Assembly: GCF_001375535.1 (NCBI RefSeq)
Contig: NZ_LN831197.1
Span: 685,719-749,718 of the forward strand
Direction: 5' to 3'
DNA from: Bacillus niameyensis
GTDB lineage: Bacteria; Bacillota; Bacilli; Bacillales; Bacillaceae_C
DNA: 64,000 bases
In this document: positions 62,603 to 64,000 of the stretch, piece by piece
Layout: each line of letters begins with the position of its first letter
Numbering within the stretch: the first letter of the stretch is position 1
The notes under the pieces: model-generated
Databases searched by the model: none
Seen by the model: only the letters and a program-made list of their open reading frames with translations
Told to the model about the DNA's origin: nothing
Made by a program: the position numbers and the translations under genes

Positions 62603-63415
62603 ATGATAAAGCCTATTTTAGCAATAAATAACTTATCCTTTCAATATGATAAGCGGTCTAATCATAAGAACATAGATAATATTTCATTGGCTGTTGCTGA
62701 GGGCCAATGGATAGCCGTCATTGGGCAAAATGGTTCTGGAAAATCGACTCTAGCCAGAATAATAGTAGGTTTGTTAGAACCTCAGACAGGACAGATATTC
62801 GTAGAGGGTATCGAAATAAATGAAGCAACCAAATGGAAACTTCGTCAAAAAATAGGGATTGTTTTTCAAAATCCTGATAACCAATTTATAGGTACAACTG
62901 TTCAAGATGACATTGCATTTAGTTTAGAAAATATAAATATGCCTTATAAAGAGATGGTAAAAAGAGTAGATTGGGCATTGGAATTAACTGGAATGGGCCC
63001 ATTTCGACACCATGATCCTTCTCGTTTATCTGGTGGACAAAAACAACGAGTCGCGATAGCTAGTATATTAGCTTTGAAACCATCTATTATTGTATTAGAT
63101 GAAGCATTTGTCATGCTTGATCCCAAAAGCAGAGAATCATTAATTTCTACATTATTATCTCTCAGAAAAACGGAGAATATTTCTATTATTTCCATTACAC
63201 ATGATATGAATGAAGCAACTGCAGCTGATCATATATTACGAATGAAAAATGGGCGAATTATTAAAAGTGGGACCCCGAAAGAGATTTTACAAGAGGATGA
63301 TGAGCTAGCCGCTCCTATTGGAGAACAACTTAGAAGAACCTTAAAAAAACGAGGATATCAAGTACCGGATTCCTACATGACGGAAGATGGGATGGTGAAG
63401 TGGTTATGGAAATAG
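62603..63415 (+). CDS. ecfA1: ECF transporter ATPase EcfA1
   Basis: The 270-residue ATPase has Walker A GQNGSGKST, Q-loop VFQNPDNQF, signature LSGGQKQRVAIAS and Walker B IIVLDEAFVMLD. The FQNPDNQ segment is characteristic of ECF (energy-coupling factor) ATPases. It would pair with EcfA2, an EcfT transmembrane protein and a flavin-specific S component (RibU/FmnA) to move flavin. These may lie beyond the right edge. The start of ecfA2 overlaps its end by 10 bases. Confidence 0.92.
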   Translation: MIKPILAINNLSFQYDKRSNHKNIDNISLAVAEGQWIAVIGQNGSGKSTLARIIVGLLEPQTGQIFVEGIEINEATKWKLRQKIGIVFQNPDNQFIGTTVQDDIAFSLENINMPYKEMVKRVDWALELTGMGPFRHHDPSRLSGGQKQRVAIASILALKPSIIVLDEAFVMLDPKSRESLISTLLSLRKTENISIISITHDMNEATAADHILRMKNGRIIKSGTPKEILQEDDELAAPIGEQLRRTLKKRGYQVPDSYMTEDGMVKWLWK

Positions 63416-64000
63416 CCTTTCAAAACGTGTCCGCTGATTATCAGTTAGGACCGATCAGAAGCTCGTTAGTACTTAACTCAGTTGATTTAGAAATAATGAC
63501 CGGTTCATTTACAGCTATAGTTGGTCATACAGGGGCAGGGAAATCCAGTCTATTAAGAGCTATGAATGGCTTACTAGTTCCACGTGAAGGTAAAGTGAAG
63601 ATTGGGGAGTTTTTGATTGAGCCATTGATTAATAAATTCACTTTAACCAATGTTAGAAAACGTGTAGGTATGGTCTTTCAATTCCCTGAAGCACAACTAT
63701 TTGCTGAAACAGTTGAAAAAGATATTTGCTTTGGGCCACTTAATTTCGGGTTAACTATTGACGAAGCGAAACAAAGAGCCTTTCAAGTCCTTAAGCAAGT
63801 TGGATTGGAGCCTGACATTCTACAAAAATCTCCGTTTTCTTTATCAGGCGGACAAAAAAGGCGAGTAGCGATTGCTGGGGTTTTAGCTATGGAGCCGGAT
63901 GTTTTAGTTTTAGATGAACCTGGTGCTGGTCTAGACTCGACTGGAAAAAGGGAAATTTTGAGCTTAATTGCTTCTTGGAATAAGGAACGCAATCTAACAA
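63406..64000 (+). CDS. ecfA2: ECF transporter ATPase EcfA2, partial
   Basis: The open frame starts at ATG 63406 and runs off the window after about 198 residues. It has Walker A GHTGAGKSS, Q-loop FQFPEAQLFAETV, signature LSGGQKRRVAIAG and Walker B VLVLDEPGAGLDS, typical of EcfA2. The pair EcfA1/EcfA2 forms the ATPase heterodimer of an ECF transporter. In the electron transfer locus it is thought to supply extracellular flavin. Confidence 0.9.
   Translation, partial: MEIAFQNVSADYQLGPIRSSLVLNSVDLEIMTGSFTAIVGHTGAGKSSLLRAMNGLLVPREGKVKIGEFLIEPLINKFTLTNVRKRVGMVFQFPEAQLFAETVEKDICFGPLNFGLTIDEAKQRAFQVLKQVGLEPDILQKSPFSLSGGQKRRVAIAGVLAMEPDVLVLDEPGAGLDSTGKREILSLIASWNKERNLT

Overview
The window is low-GC, Gram-positive chromosomal DNA from a member of the Bacillaceae. 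The reasons are strong GGAGG ribosome-binding sites, frequent TTG and GTG starts, long intrinsic terminators, and many genes I recognise from Bacillus subtilis (mntR, ypgR, brxA, ypjP-thyA-dfrA, ypmR-ypmS-msrA-msrB, yozE-yozD, deoD, ctpA, ku/ligD, ykoG-ykoH, odhA-odhB, rok, yojN-yojO, moeA-mobB). The gene order is rearranged relative to B. subtilis, so I do not name a species. No rRNA, complete tRNA, CRISPR array or prophage was seen.

Layout. 1-1014 is the right end of an IS21-type insertion sequence that has cut a ypeQ-like zinc-finger gene, whose 3' part survives. 1.2-9.4 kb holds housekeeping genes: a cold-shock protein, MntR, an ABC-F protein, YpgR, BrxA, YpjP, a secreted lethal-factor-like metallopeptidase, and ThyA-DfrA. 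9.4-19.1 kb holds a hemolysin-III membrane protein, a DegV protein, YpmR/YpmS with two methionine sulfoxide reductases, small Bacillus proteins, DeoD, CtpA and a CAP-domain protein. 19.3-24.8 kb has a GNAT gene behind an unusual structured leader, two membrane proteins, divergent LigD and Ku (non-homologous end joining), and a second cold-shock gene.

24.9-28.9 kb is a class I ribonucleotide reductase operon on the minus strand, preceded by a cobalamin riboswitch and an intrinsic terminator. 29.2-38.7 kb has an MFS carrier, a lipoprotein, an ECF sigma/anti-sigma pair facing a NEW3-domain/ABC transporter operon, a uracil-DNA glycosylase relative and a large catalase. 39.1-42.4 kb is a YkoG/YkoH two-component system with two PepSY proteins. 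42.7-53 kb holds an MFS carrier, the 2-oxoglutarate dehydrogenase genes odhA-odhB, a Sda-like small protein, Rok and YojN-YojO. 53-56.3 kb holds TPM and LemA membrane proteins and moeA-mobB.

56.3-64 kb is the most striking part. It is a two-armed locus matching the flavin-based extracellular electron transfer (FLEET) system known from Listeria: eetB, eetA and ndh2 on the minus strand, and pplA (two FMN domains), apbE/fmnB, dmkA, ecfA1 and ecfA2 on the plus strand. The last gene runs off the window. The expected scheme is that Ndh2 passes electrons from NADH to a demethylmenaquinone made with DmkA. EetA and EetB take part in electron passage through the membrane to flavinylated PplA. ApbE attaches the flavin, and the ECF ATPases power flavin export. 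The divergent promoter region carries two palindromes resembling Rex or Fnr operators, which suggests redox control.
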